Assembly: GCA_947585605.1 (NCBI GenBank)
Contig: CANPXC010000006.1
Coordinates: 1 to 32,101 of the forward strand
DNA: 32,101 bases
Direction of reading: 5' to 3'
Source of the DNA: Candidatus Gastranaerophilales bacterium
Lineage (GTDB): Bacteria; Cyanobacteriota; Vampirovibrionia; Gastranaerophilales; Gastranaerophilaceae
Shown: positions 16,007 through 24,389 of the stretch, in pieces
How positions within the stretch are numbered: the first letter of the stretch is position 1
Layout of the letters: every line of letters starts with the position of its first letter
Position numbers and translations under genes: made by a program
Notes under the pieces: generated by a model
Database searches by the model: none
The model's input: only the letters and a program-made list of their open reading frames with translations
Told to the model about the DNA's origin: nothing

Positions 16007-17691
16007 GTTTTTACATACACGTACAAAGTCCAATCCCCCGAAGTCGTTATGCTGTCAAGTTTTAATTCTTTTTTAAACGCATACAGTAAATTGTTTTTTA
16101 AACTTGAAAATACTAAAAATATAAAAGGGGTACGTTCATATACGCTGTCATCAGCTGTTATTCGTTTAATATCTTCGTTAGATAAGAAGGATACATTTTT
16201 TAGAATTATAATTCCTACTCTGTCCCCTTTTTTCATTTGTTTTATGTATTTATCATTTACATATTTAATTATTTTTTTATTGGGAATTTCATCAAAATAA
16301 TCTTTGTATATGGTCTTTCCTTGTGAAATAACAATATGATAATCGTTATTATTAAATAATACATTGTTGAAATTATATTTGTTTATAGAGTCAAATTTAT
16401 ATGTGTCATTTTCATTAAAGTATCTTTTAAACTTTTCTAAATCATAATATGTCAAAATTACGGTGTCGTTATGAGTTAATCTTGAATGTTTAATTAATTC
16501 AGTGACTGCCCTGTGACCTTCAGGCCTTGTTCTTCGCTGAACCGCAGTGTCAGAATTATAAATGTAAAACAAATTGAGTAAAATAAGTACGGCAATTAAA
16601 ATATTTTTTAAATTTTTCTTTTGAATACTTTCAATGCCTGAAATTACGGCTAATATCAAAATAGGATAAATTTCTGTTGTATATTTTGTTATTAAAATAA
16701 TTTTACCGGCTAATGCAAAAAAAATCAAAACTGCAAAAAATCCCAAACAAGCACACATCATATAATTTAAAATTTTGTTCTTATTAAAAAAGGATTTAAT
16801 CAATGCCGCAATACAGATTATAGCCGGAATTACAGCGAAAATAATAAATGATATGTTTATTTTTTCGTGTGAATATATATATGTAAGGAAGCTTTCAGGT
16901 GTGTTAATAATATTGGTTTGAATTGGTGAAAAATAATCTACAAATACGCATAAAATTTTTGTATACGAAAAATCAGACCAAAATTGTGATAAATTTTTTG
17001 AAAACGCTATTGATATTAAAAACGGCGATAAAATTAGCATTACCAATAAAAAAGGAAAAATATATTCAATAAATTTATAAATCGGTAATATTTTATCTTT
17101 GCACTGATTATTGTACCTGTACAAATAGGTTAAAAGTGAAATAATAATAAAAAATGAGAATATAATTCCAAGTGTATGAAGCGCGCATAAAATAAAATTA
17201 TAAAATAGAAACAGTATAAAATTACCTTTTGAAGGATTTCTTACAGACCGTACAAAATATAAAGCAATTGCAGCGGATACTAAAAAAATTATGCTGTACA
17301 ATCTTACTTCCTGAGCAAAATATATTAAAAACGAGCTGACGGCAGTAAATAATGCACAGAGTAATCCCGTATTTTTATTATTAAATAACTCTTTTCCCAA
17401 CAGATACATTAAAGGTATTGAAGCGACTGAAGGTAAGACAGATGACCATCTTAAAGATAAATCCGTATCGGGAAATATTAAAAGCCATAATTTAAGATAA
17501 ATATAATACAATGGCATGTGGCAATTTCTGAAAACTAATGTAAGAAATTCCGAAAGATTATTTTTTGCTGCGGTATACCAGGAAACATATTCATCAAACC
17601 ACAAACCTTCCGGTTTATCCAAAAGCCAAATCCTAAAAAATAGTCCGGCTAAAATAATTATAAATAGTTTTAATAAGGTTTTGTTTTTCAT
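16003..17691 (-). CDS. ArnT/PMT-like glycosyltransferase (GT-C, GT39/GT83 type)
   Basis: Integral membrane transferase of the protein-mannosyltransferase/ArnT type that moves a sugar from a polyprenyl phosphate to an envelope acceptor on the outer side of the inner membrane. The 562 residues show a first helix (about 7-24), the catalytic-loop motif GLWFDEYVSWYTA with D33-E34, then CHMPLYYIYLKLW and AQEVRLYS, both typical of the family, about ten more helices, and a soluble C-terminal tail (about 390-562). The acceptor cannot be told. The GT2 protein encoded divergently 57 bases away may make its polyprenyl-phosphate sugar donor. No good Shine-Dalgarno precedes the ATG. Stop TAG overlaps the recG stop on the other strand. 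Confidence 0.82.
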   Translation of the reverse strand: MKNKTLLKLFIIILAGLFFRIWLLDKPEGLWFDEYVSWYTAAKNNLSEFLTLVFRNCHMPLYYIYLKLWLLIFPDTDLSLRWSSVLPSVASIPLMYLLGKELFNNKNTGLLCALFTAVSSFLIYFAQEVRLYSIIFLVSAAIALYFVRSVRNPSKGNFILFLFYNFILCALHTLGIIFSFFIIISLLTYLYRYNNQCKDKILPIYKFIEYIFPFLLVMLILSPFLISIAFSKNLSQFWSDFSYTKILCVFVDYFSPIQTNIINTPESFLTYIYSHEKINISFIIFAVIPAIICIAALIKSFFNKNKILNYMMCACLGFFAVLIFFALAGKIILITKYTTEIYPILILAVISGIESIQKKNLKNILIAVLILLNLFYIYNSDTAVQRRTRPEGHRAVTELIKHSRLTHNDTVILTYYDLEKFKRYFNENDTYKFDSINKYNFNNVLFNNNDYHIVISQGKTIYKDYFDEIPNKKIIKYVNDKYIKQMKKGDRVGIIILKNVSFLSNEDIKRITADDSVYERTPFIFLVFSSLKNNLLYAFKKELKLDSITTSGDWTLYVYVKT

Positions 17692-17748
17692 AAAATTTTT
17701 ACATGCTATTATTATAATAAAATATTAACACATAATAAACATAAAAGT

Positions 17749-18687
17749 ATGAAACTGATAATTCAAATACCTTGTTATAACGAAGAAGTAGCACTGCCGG
17801 TCACACTATCTCAGCTTCCTGAACATATTGACGGTATTGATGAAATTGAAATATTGATTTCAGATGACGGAAGTACGGACAGAACTGTTGAAATAGCAAA
17901 ATCATACGGTGTTCATCACATAGAAACAACCACACACCACAGAGGGCTTGCAAAAACATTTATGGCGGGTATTCAAAGAGCAATAGCGGAAGGTGCTGAT
18001 ATAATTGTAAATACTGACGCCGACAATCAGTACAATGCTGAAGATATAGAAAAACTTGTCCGCCCGATAATTGATAAAAAAGCTGATATTGTAATAGGCG
18101 CGCGTCCTATAAAACAAATAAAAGAGTTTTCAAAGCTTAAAAAGTTTCTTCAATTTGCCGGTTCAAAAATTGTCAGATTGCTAAGTTCAACTGCAACGGA
18201 AGATGCACCAAGCGGTTTTAGAGCATTTTCCCGTGACGCTGCTCTTTCAATTAATGTTTTTGACAACTATACATATACAATAGAAACCGTTATTCAGTCG
18301 AAAACTAAGGGGCTTCATATTATTTCGGTTCCGATAAGAGTTAATTCATCATACAGAAAATCAAGACTTGTTAAAAATATCTTTTCATATATAAGAAAAA
18401 ATTCATTTACAATTTTAAGAATGTTTATTATTTACCGTCCTTTCAGATTTTTTGCTCTAATCGGCGGTGTAATATTCCTTTTCGGTATGGTTTTGATTGT
18501 CAGATTTTTATTATATTACTTTTTTGGCTCGGGAAACGGGCATATTCAATCATTAATTATATCATCAATACTTTTAATTACAGGATTTCAGACATTTATA
18601 TTCGGAGTGTTAGCAGACTTGCTTGCTATTAACAGGAAATTAATTGAAGATGTACAAGTCCGCACAAAGAAACTTGAAAATAAATAG
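17749..18687 (+). CDS. GT2 glycosyltransferase, polyprenyl-phosphate sugar synthase type
   Basis: A GT-A fold family 2 enzyme with two C-terminal membrane helices, the layout of dolichyl/polyprenyl-phosphate mannose- or glucose-synthases. In 312 residues: IIQIPCYNEE (4-13), the nucleotide-binding SDDGSTD (38-44), metal-binding DAD in NTDADNQY (88-95), the acceptor-loop signature DAPSGFRAFSRDAA, and membrane helices at about 232-258 and 268-292. It probably charges undecaprenyl phosphate with a sugar on the cytoplasmic face, feeding GT-C transferases such as the divergent gene at 16003-17691. The donor sugar is not deducible. ATG start without an obvious Shine-Dalgarno. A TAGCCT/AGGCTA inverted repeat (18685-18711) follows the stop but lacks a T-run, so read-through into the TolC-like gene is possible. 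Confidence 0.87.
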   Translation: MKLIIQIPCYNEEVALPVTLSQLPEHIDGIDEIEILISDDGSTDRTVEIAKSYGVHHIETTTHHRGLAKTFMAGIQRAIAEGADIIVNTDADNQYNAEDIEKLVRPIIDKKADIVIGARPIKQIKEFSKLKKFLQFAGSKIVRLLSSTATEDAPSGFRAFSRDAALSINVFDNYTYTIETVIQSKTKGLHIISVPIRVNSSYRKSRLVKNIFSYIRKNSFTILRMFIIYRPFRFFALIGGVIFLFGMVLIVRFLLYYFFGSGNGHIQSLIISSILLITGFQTFIFGVLADLLAINRKLIEDVQVRTKKLENK

Positions 18688-18747
18688 CCTCTCGTTATAG
18701 ATAGAAGGCTAACATAACTTTTTAATAATTTGAATAATAATTTCTAT

Positions 18748-20229
18748 ATGAGAATTATTATTTTATTGTTAATACTAATTACCTCCGATATATATTGTCT
18801 TGCCTCAGAAGTGACTGATTATATAGAATCCTTCACTGATTGCTGTGAAAATGAAAGTTATAAGGCTTTTTCAAAAGTCATTAAAGGTACGGCAAGCATT
18901 TCAGATATAGAAAAACAATTTATTATTGACCGAGAGATATCAAATGAACTTAATTCTCCTTTTATTTATACTGATTTAGAGCAGTGTGTTAAAATTGCGC
19001 TTGAAGATAACTATGATATAAAAATACAAAATCAGTATAAAAGGCAGTACTACTGGTTATACAGAAACGCACAATTTCAATTATTGCCCGATATTTATTA
19101 TAATTTTGATATATCGAACTTGGAAGGTCAATATTTAGTCGGCGGGATTGTCGCAACAACAACGCATGAAGTTCCCATTCAAAGCCTTGCTATTTTGCAA
19201 TGGTCTACAATCAATCAGGGAAAGTATTTCTTTCTTGTCGCGCAAAGTAAAAATCTGTTTAAAGCATACAGAGCAAATTTGGAATTTACAAAAGAACAAA
19301 AAATCAGAGATACCGTTCTTGCTTACTACGATACTTTAGAAAAAAAGATGGAGATTGAAGTCCAAAAAGTTAACTTATACGACAGGCTTGAACAATTAAA
19401 ATACACCGAAGGAAGATATGAAGCAGGAATAGGAACACTATATGACGTAAAAAGAGCGCAGGCGGAACTGGCAGGCGCACAGCAAGATTACACCGAAACA
19501 TTAAATTCTTTGAGATTAAGGCAAGCTGCGCTGGCTAATGTATTGGGGCTTGATATCCTTGACGCCGTGTATCCGTTCGAAATTACCGTTGATCAAAGGG
19601 TATTAGTAAATCCTGATGCGGATATAGAATACTTGTATAAACAGGCACTCGACGCAAGAGAAGATATTAAGGCAAAACGCTCCGAGATTGAAGCATATAA
19701 AGCGCAAAGAAGTTCAAACTACACGGATATTATACCTGAAATAACTCTTTCTTATCAAAACGGGCTTGTGGGAACAAAACGTGCGGGCATGAACCAACAC
19801 AACAGTATTACTCTTGATTTAAGAGCGCATGTCGGTAAAAATTTACTAATGGGAACTATAACACAAATTAAATCCGATACGGCTCTTGTAAAAGCTAAAA
19901 AACTCGAGCTGATTAATTTACAGAGAGAAGTTAAAGAAAATATTTTATCTTCTTACTATGACTCATTAAATGCACTTAAAAAGGTGGAAGCTTCAAAAGT
20001 TGAAACAGAAGCTGCAAATTTAAGCCTTGATTTATCGTTGACAAATATGAAGGCAGGAGAGGCAACTTTTATTGATGTTATTGCCTCTCAAAATTTAAAA
20101 GTACAATCTAATATAAATTTGATTAAAAATATGATAGAATACAATAAAGCTCAAACAAATCTTTTGTTTGAAATCGGGATTTTAAGCCCCAAAAATGTTT
20201 TGAGGGACTATAAACCTAAATTTTACTAA
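18748..20229 (+). CDS. TolC-family outer-membrane efflux/secretion protein
   Basis: Trimeric outer-membrane channel family (OEP) that pairs with inner-membrane exporters. I start at ATG 18748 (493 residues), which gives a short hydrophobic signal sequence MRIIILLLILITSDIYCLA with cleavage near residue 19; a TTG six codons upstream is possible but has no ribosome site. The mature protein has an unusual roughly 45-residue segment (ASEVTDYIESFTDCC onward) before the first OEP helix (YTDLEQCVKIALEDNYDIK). Two OEP repeats with long coiled-coil helices follow; typical are RYEAGIGTLYDVKRAQAEL, LANVLGL and NMKAGEATFIDVIASQ. No membrane-fusion protein is adjacent; the partner exporter is unknown, and the MsbA-like gene at 26448 is in another unit. 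43 bases separate it from the SIS gene. Confidence 0.88.
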   Translation: MRIIILLLILITSDIYCLASEVTDYIESFTDCCENESYKAFSKVIKGTASISDIEKQFIIDREISNELNSPFIYTDLEQCVKIALEDNYDIKIQNQYKRQYYWLYRNAQFQLLPDIYYNFDISNLEGQYLVGGIVATTTHEVPIQSLAILQWSTINQGKYFFLVAQSKNLFKAYRANLEFTKEQKIRDTVLAYYDTLEKKMEIEVQKVNLYDRLEQLKYTEGRYEAGIGTLYDVKRAQAELAGAQQDYTETLNSLRLRQAALANVLGLDILDAVYPFEITVDQRVLVNPDADIEYLYKQALDAREDIKAKRSEIEAYKAQRSSNYTDIIPEITLSYQNGLVGTKRAGMNQHNSITLDLRAHVGKNLLMGTITQIKSDTALVKAKKLELINLQREVKENILSSYYDSLNALKKVEASKVETEAANLSLDLSLTNMKAGEATFIDVIASQNLKVQSNINLIKNMIEYNKAQTNLLFEIGILSPKNVLRDYKPKFY

Positions 20230-20272
20230 TATTATTATGTTTATTTCTTATAGTTTATCGGAGTGCGGGTAA

Positions 20273-21349
20273 ATGTTTAATTTTTTAAAAAGATTATTTA
20301 TTAAATACAACTCAACAATGGAGAAAGAAATATATGAACAGCCTAAAATAATTGAAGAATTATTAAAAAAATATTTGTTAAAAGATAATGACATTAATAT
20401 TGATATACCGGATAACATAAAAAAAATTGCATTGATAGCAAGCGGTTCATCTTATCATAGTGCGACAATTGCCGCAAATTATTTAAGAGATAATGTTCAT
20501 TGCTATGCTCAATCATATTATGCAAGCGAATTTTCTCTTGTTGAAAATATTGATGTTGATAACGATACATTATATATTTTTATTTCACAATCGGGTGAAA
20601 CTGCAGATACAAATAAAGCGCTAGATATAGTAAAAATTAAAACCGATAAAACACTTGCAATAACAAATACAAAAAATTCCACATTATACAATAATGTAAA
20701 ATACAAAGTTTTAACTAATGCAGGTGCAGAAAAAGCTATTGCTTCAACAAAGGCAATGTCAGCTCAAATGTTTTGCCTCTTCTTAATTGCTGCAAAAATA
20801 ATGAAAACAAGAGGTATTCCTGTAGGCAGTCTTGTTGAAGAACTACAAAAAATTCCTGCGGTTATTAAATCAACATTGGAAAAAAGAAAATTAATAAATA
20901 ATTTTTCAAAAAAGTTAAGCAACTACGAAAATGCAGCCATACTTGCTTCCGGAATGTTTTATCCTCTTGCAAAAGAAGGTGCATTAAAAATAAAAGAAAC
21001 CTCTTATATTAATACAACGGCATATCCTACAGGCGAATTTTTGCACGGACATATTGCTATTTTAAATAAAAAATGTGCAGTTATAGCTCTTGTTAATAAC
21101 AATAATGTTGATTTCACTTTAAAAATTTTAGAAAAAATTAAAAACAATTATTCAACGGATTCCTTTATAATTTCCGCTTTTAATATCAACGTTAAAAAGC
21201 AAAAAGATATTATATGTTTAGAAAGCTATAATGACATTGAATTTTTATTTTCCGCATTAATTATTGAACAAATGCTGGCCTATGAAACTGCTGTTTTATT
21301 AGGTAGAAATGTAGATAAGCCGAGCGGATTATCCAAAATTGTTAAATAA
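20273..21349 (+). CDS. Double-SIS sugar-phosphate isomerase, GlmS-like without glutaminase domain
   Basis: The 358 residues correspond to the isomerase half of glucosamine-6-phosphate synthase, with two SIS domains (about 43-170 and 205-345). Conserved stretches include KEIYEQPKIIEE (18-29), ASGSSYHSA, YASEF, SQSGETADT, NAGAEKAIASTKAMSAQ, KEGALKIKETSYIN, GEFLHGHIAIL and the C-terminal NVDKPSGLSKIVK, matching GlmS NVDQPRNLAKSVTVE. The N-terminal Cys amidotransferase domain is missing, so it cannot use glutamine. Likely roles are ketose/aldose isomerisation or amino-sugar-phosphate deamination (AgaS/FrlB/GlmS-isomerase type). Substrate unknown. The ATG at 20273 has only a weak ribosome site (GCGGG); the ATG at residue 16 is an alternative but lacks one. 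It sits behind TolC-like and GT2 genes, fitting amino-sugar supply for an envelope glycan. Confidence 0.85.
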   Translation: MFNFLKRLFIKYNSTMEKEIYEQPKIIEELLKKYLLKDNDINIDIPDNIKKIALIASGSSYHSATIAANYLRDNVHCYAQSYYASEFSLVENIDVDNDTLYIFISQSGETADTNKALDIVKIKTDKTLAITNTKNSTLYNNVKYKVLTNAGAEKAIASTKAMSAQMFCLFLIAAKIMKTRGIPVGSLVEELQKIPAVIKSTLEKRKLINNFSKKLSNYENAAILASGMFYPLAKEGALKIKETSYINTTAYPTGEFLHGHIAILNKKCAVIALVNNNNVDFTLKILEKIKNNYSTDSFIISAFNINVKKQKDIICLESYNDIEFLFSALIIEQMLAYETAVLLGRNVDKPSGLSKIVK

Positions 21350-21425
21350 ATGTTTATAATTGTAAATATAATTTAAAAACATTGCAATTTATTTCTTTCA
21401 TTTGTTTTAAATTTTTTGGGTAAAT

Positions 21426-22877
21426 ATGCAAATAAGTTTTTTTAACAAAATTAATACGTACAATAATATATTTAAACGTAATCAAGAGTATCCGATTAAC
21501 AACAGATACCCGAATTTAGCACCATTGCCGAAAGATACTGTTTCTTTTACAGGTTCGGCAGAGCTTATTTCTGAATACATGGCTTATGCCCCTTCCGGTA
21601 ATTTGTGCAAAAAATTAGAGGATGCGGCAATTCCTGCGCAAAAATATTTGGAATTTATTCTGGATAAATATTTAAATCCCATAACAAAAGATGACGGAAA
21701 TAAAAAAACAAACAGCATGCCTGTATTAGCACATCCTACCAGAGTAAAAAGCGCACTCAGTATTAAAGAAAAAGTAGTAAGCAAATTCACAAAAAGCTAT
21801 GATGAATATAATTCTAAAGTCAGAGATGCAGTTTTAAAGGAGTTATTTAAATTTTTTAAAATAAATCCTGCGCATTCAAAAGAAGATGTAATAAAGACAG
21901 TTAATGAATATTTAACGCCGCAAAATACCTATTTAACTTTTAAAAATCCAAAAAATGTAATTAGTGATATAGTATCTGTTACAAAAAATTTAAATTTATT
22001 AAACTACGATGATTATTCAAAAGAAGCGGTGGAGAAAAAGCTGAATGCTATAGAAACAATCATTTCATCTATTTATCCCATACCCATATTACCAAATCCT
22101 TCAACATCGGAAGGAATAAAGTTTTTTGCAAATGACATAGTCGGAGGCAGAATTATTTTAAATAAAACAGACAAAAAAAACACTGCAAAGGTTATTAGTG
22201 CATTAAAGTCTGCAGTCAAAGACGGCTATTTAAATATTACATCAATAGAAAATAACATTCCCGATACTAAAAAAATTCCCAAAAATAAAAGTTTGTCGGA
22301 TTTTGATTACATATCTGAAGACGATTTAAAGTCATTAGCAAAACAAGCCAATGCTGAGCTTATTACAAATAAGTCGCACTCCGGATATATAGCTATTCAT
22401 ATAAATGTTGATTTAAGCAATGCTATTTTTTCAAAATATAACGATAAATTTAACGGATATTCCGGCGAAATTCAAATTATGGGGCCGGACATAGAAACAC
22501 TTAAAGAAGTAGAAGACATTTGCTATAAATTAAAAGACAGTAAAAATGCAATAAGTTCAAGGTACAAAGAATTTAAAGAGCATTTTGACAAATATTATAA
22601 AGACGCAAAACAAGCATTTCAGGATTATACTTATAATTTGTATTTATTCCAAAGAATGCTCCCCGACCATAAATCACAATTAAATCAATCATTTCCTTCA
22701 ATAAAAGATATGGGTTACGAAGGAAAAGTTCCGGCGGAATTAGACTATAATTTATTAAGGGAAATTAAAAACAGATGCGATAGGGAATATAAACAGAATA
22801 ATCCTCCGCAGCCTAAAAAAATTACTCCAACCATGAAAAATTTGATACACGAGCTTGAAAGTTACGTTAAAAAATAA
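21426..22877 (+). CDS. Divergent RelA/SpoT-type nucleotide pyrophosphokinase-like protein
   Basis: A 483-residue protein with no HD hydrolase, TGS or ACT domain. Its sequence holds, in order, the landmarks of the (p)ppGpp synthetase fold: R106-x-K108-x3-S112-x3-K116 (family R-x-K-x3-S-x3-K), D237-x4-R242 in NDIVGGRII, Y321-x3-H325 in SGYIAIH, and E348-x-Q350-I in GEIQI. The last motif reads EIQIMG where RelA has EVQIRT, so the Arg is lost. About 110 helix-rich residues (121-232) are inserted between the first two motifs, where RelA/SpoT proteins normally have about 20. The N-terminus (1-45) is low-complexity and ends KDTVSFTG, a short motif I recall from many Gastranaerophilales proteins. It could make an alarmone or pyrophosphorylate tRNA like toxSAS enzymes; this is inference. 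ATG with GGG 5 bases upstream. Stop one base from the convergent neighbour. Confidence 0.7.
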   Translation: MQISFFNKINTYNNIFKRNQEYPINNRYPNLAPLPKDTVSFTGSAELISEYMAYAPSGNLCKKLEDAAIPAQKYLEFILDKYLNPITKDDGNKKTNSMPVLAHPTRVKSALSIKEKVVSKFTKSYDEYNSKVRDAVLKELFKFFKINPAHSKEDVIKTVNEYLTPQNTYLTFKNPKNVISDIVSVTKNLNLLNYDDYSKEAVEKKLNAIETIISSIYPIPILPNPSTSEGIKFFANDIVGGRIILNKTDKKNTAKVISALKSAVKDGYLNITSIENNIPDTKKIPKNKSLSDFDYISEDDLKSLAKQANAELITNKSHSGYIAIHINVDLSNAIFSKYNDKFNGYSGEIQIMGPDIETLKEVEDICYKLKDSKNAISSRYKEFKEHFDKYYKDAKQAFQDYTYNLYLFQRMLPDHKSQLNQSFPSIKDMGYEGKVPAELDYNLLREIKNRCDREYKQNNPPQPKKITPTMKNLIHELESYVKK

Positions 22878-22878
22878 T

Positions 22879-23331
22879 TTATTTGTAGCTTCTCATAACT
22901 TTTTGCATAAGGTTTGTAAGCAAAGGAACATAAAAAATTCGTCCAAATATAACACCTGCTATAATATACGCTAAAATTAATATTATTATGAACTGGAATA
23001 TTGACAGCGAAAATACCGGAGGATATGTCGTAATTATCTTAAGTGATATTAAATAATTTAATTTTGCCGCTAAAAGATTAATAAACGGAATAAGTGCCAA
23101 TATTGACATAACAATATTTAAAACCAGTGTTATAATTGTCAAAATTATTGATATTACCATTGATTGGCATATATTATACATAAGAAAAAACCTTAAATTT
23201 CTTTTGCAGATATAAGCAATTATAATCCATATTAAACCGGCTATTCCCATTGTAATATATGATAAAATTGAAATAATTTTTTCTATAAGAAATATTTTAT
23301 TAGTGTTATGCGGCATTGTTTGTATTCTCAT
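22879..23331 (-). CDS. Small four-helix membrane protein, possibly Tic20-like
   Basis: About 150 residues with four hydrophobic segments (about 17-40, 50-78, 82-98 and 110-135). After the first helix comes CKRNLRFFLMYNICQSMVIS, and it ends GRIFYVPLLTNLMQKVM. The 'R-x-F-x4-N/Q' motif before helix 2 and the ending 'G-x-x-x-x-P-x-x' resemble cyanobacterial Tic20/DUF4870-like proteins, but similarity is weak and I would not assign function. It is the last gene of the five-gene envelope operon and overlaps the TPR gene 3' end. Start uncertain: TTG 23334, ATG 23331 (chosen) or ATG 23316, none with a clear Shine-Dalgarno, suggesting translational coupling. Convergent with the RelA/SpoT-like gene with one base between stops and no terminator visible. 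Confidence 0.65.
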   Translation of the reverse strand: MRIQTMPHNTNKIFLIEKIISILSYITMGIAGLIWIIIAYICKRNLRFFLMYNICQSMVISIILTIITLVLNIVMSILALIPFINLLAAKLNYLISLKIITTYPPVFSLSIFQFIIILILAYIIAGVIFGRIFYVPLLTNLMQKVMRSYK

Positions 23332-24379
23332 CAAGTGTATTATTCTTTATAAATTCTTGAACAATTTCAATATAAACAAGCTTAATTTCATCATTATCAC
23401 TATCAATATCAATTGCTTGTTTGTATAAAGAAATAGCGGAACGCAAATCTTTAAGCATAACATAAGTATTGCCTAAAAGCGTATAAACATTTGAATCCGC
23501 AGGTTCAATTTCAAGAACTTTTTTATATACTTCAGCAGCTTCCTCGTATTTTTTATCAGAAAAATAAAGATTACCCAAAAGGATGTATGCATTTTTAGCT
23601 GAAGGATTAATTTCAATTGCTTTCTGATAAAGATTAATTGCGTCATCCAAATTACCTTGTTCATACTTTGAAATAGCATAGCACAAGTATGATTGGTAGT
23701 ATTTGGGCTTTTCTTTAATTATTTTATCAAAGTAAGAATTTGCTTCCGTGTAATTTTTTGCTGCAGAAAGAGCATTTGCGCAGAATAAAATATATTTAAA
23801 ATTATCAGAATCGAGCGAAAGCGCCTTTTTAAAATTCTCCGCAGCTTCACTGTTTCTTGACATTTTCATTAATATAAAGGCAAGGTTAATATAATTTTCG
23901 GGAACTTTATTATCAATTGCCAAAGCTTTTTCATAATATCTAAGCGCTTCTTCATAATTTTCCCGGTCTTGGTAGAGCATTGCTATTGCTGAATAAACTT
24001 TATAATTATTCTTATCCATGTTTAAAGCTTTAATATAGTTTGACATGGACTGCTTAAAATCGCCTAATTCGGCATAAGCATTACCAAGGTTATAGAATAC
24101 CGAAAAATTATCAACATCAAGACTTGCCGCCCGCGAATAATAATTTATTGCTTTTTTAAAATCATATTTGCAAAAATATATGCTGCCTAAATTTGTCAAA
24201 GCAATATAATTGGAACTTTCAAATTGCAGCAGACTTTCATACACTCCGATAGCTCTGTCATACTCATTATCTGCCAGATATATATTTGCCAGTTTAATAT
24301 AATTATCGGAATTATTCGGATTATCAACAATTGACTTTATTAAATTTTTAATAATTTGATTTTTATTTTCAGCTTCCAT
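23306..24379 (-). CDS. TPR-repeat protein (nine tandem TPRs)
   Basis: A 357-residue protein made almost entirely of nine consecutive 34-residue tetratricopeptide repeats, for example YIALTNLGSIYFCKYDFKKA and KNAYILLGNLYFSDKKYEEA, followed by a short capping helix. TPR arrays are protein-binding scaffolds; in an envelope operon this one may organise assembly or export partners. No signal peptide is seen with the chosen ATG (MEAENKNQII), so a cytoplasmic location is expected. The open frame extends upstream to a TTG at 24415 (12 more residues, overlapping the outer-membrane gene), but the ATG lies 10 bases after that gene's stop and starts the first helix. Its 3' end overlaps the small membrane gene. 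Confidence 0.88.
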   Translation of the reverse strand: MEAENKNQIIKNLIKSIVDNPNNSDNYIKLANIYLADNEYDRAIGVYESLLQFESSNYIALTNLGSIYFCKYDFKKAINYYSRAASLDVDNFSVFYNLGNAYAELGDFKQSMSNYIKALNMDKNNYKVYSAIAMLYQDRENYEEALRYYEKALAIDNKVPENYINLAFILMKMSRNSEAAENFKKALSLDSDNFKYILFCANALSAAKNYTEANSYFDKIIKEKPKYYQSYLCYAISKYEQGNLDDAINLYQKAIEINPSAKNAYILLGNLYFSDKKYEEAAEVYKKVLEIEPADSNVYTLLGNTYVMLKDLRSAISLYKQAIDIDSDNDEIKLVYIEIVQEFIKNNTLDENTNNAA

Positions 24380-24389
24380 ACAAAATATT

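Noticed and set aside
18685-18711. TAGCCT/AGGCTA inverted repeat as a terminator after the GT2 gene
   Set aside because: Six-base stem with a 15-base loop and no adjacent T-run; too weak to call.
21349-21383. AATGTTT/AAACATT inverted repeat after the SIS gene
   Set aside because: AT-only long-loop hairpin without a T-run, expected by chance in such AT-rich sequence.
21426-23334. RelA/SpoT-like gene and small membrane gene as a toxin-antitoxin pair
   Set aside because: They are convergent, and the membrane gene belongs to the five-gene operon on the other strand; a co-transcribed antitoxin would be expected.
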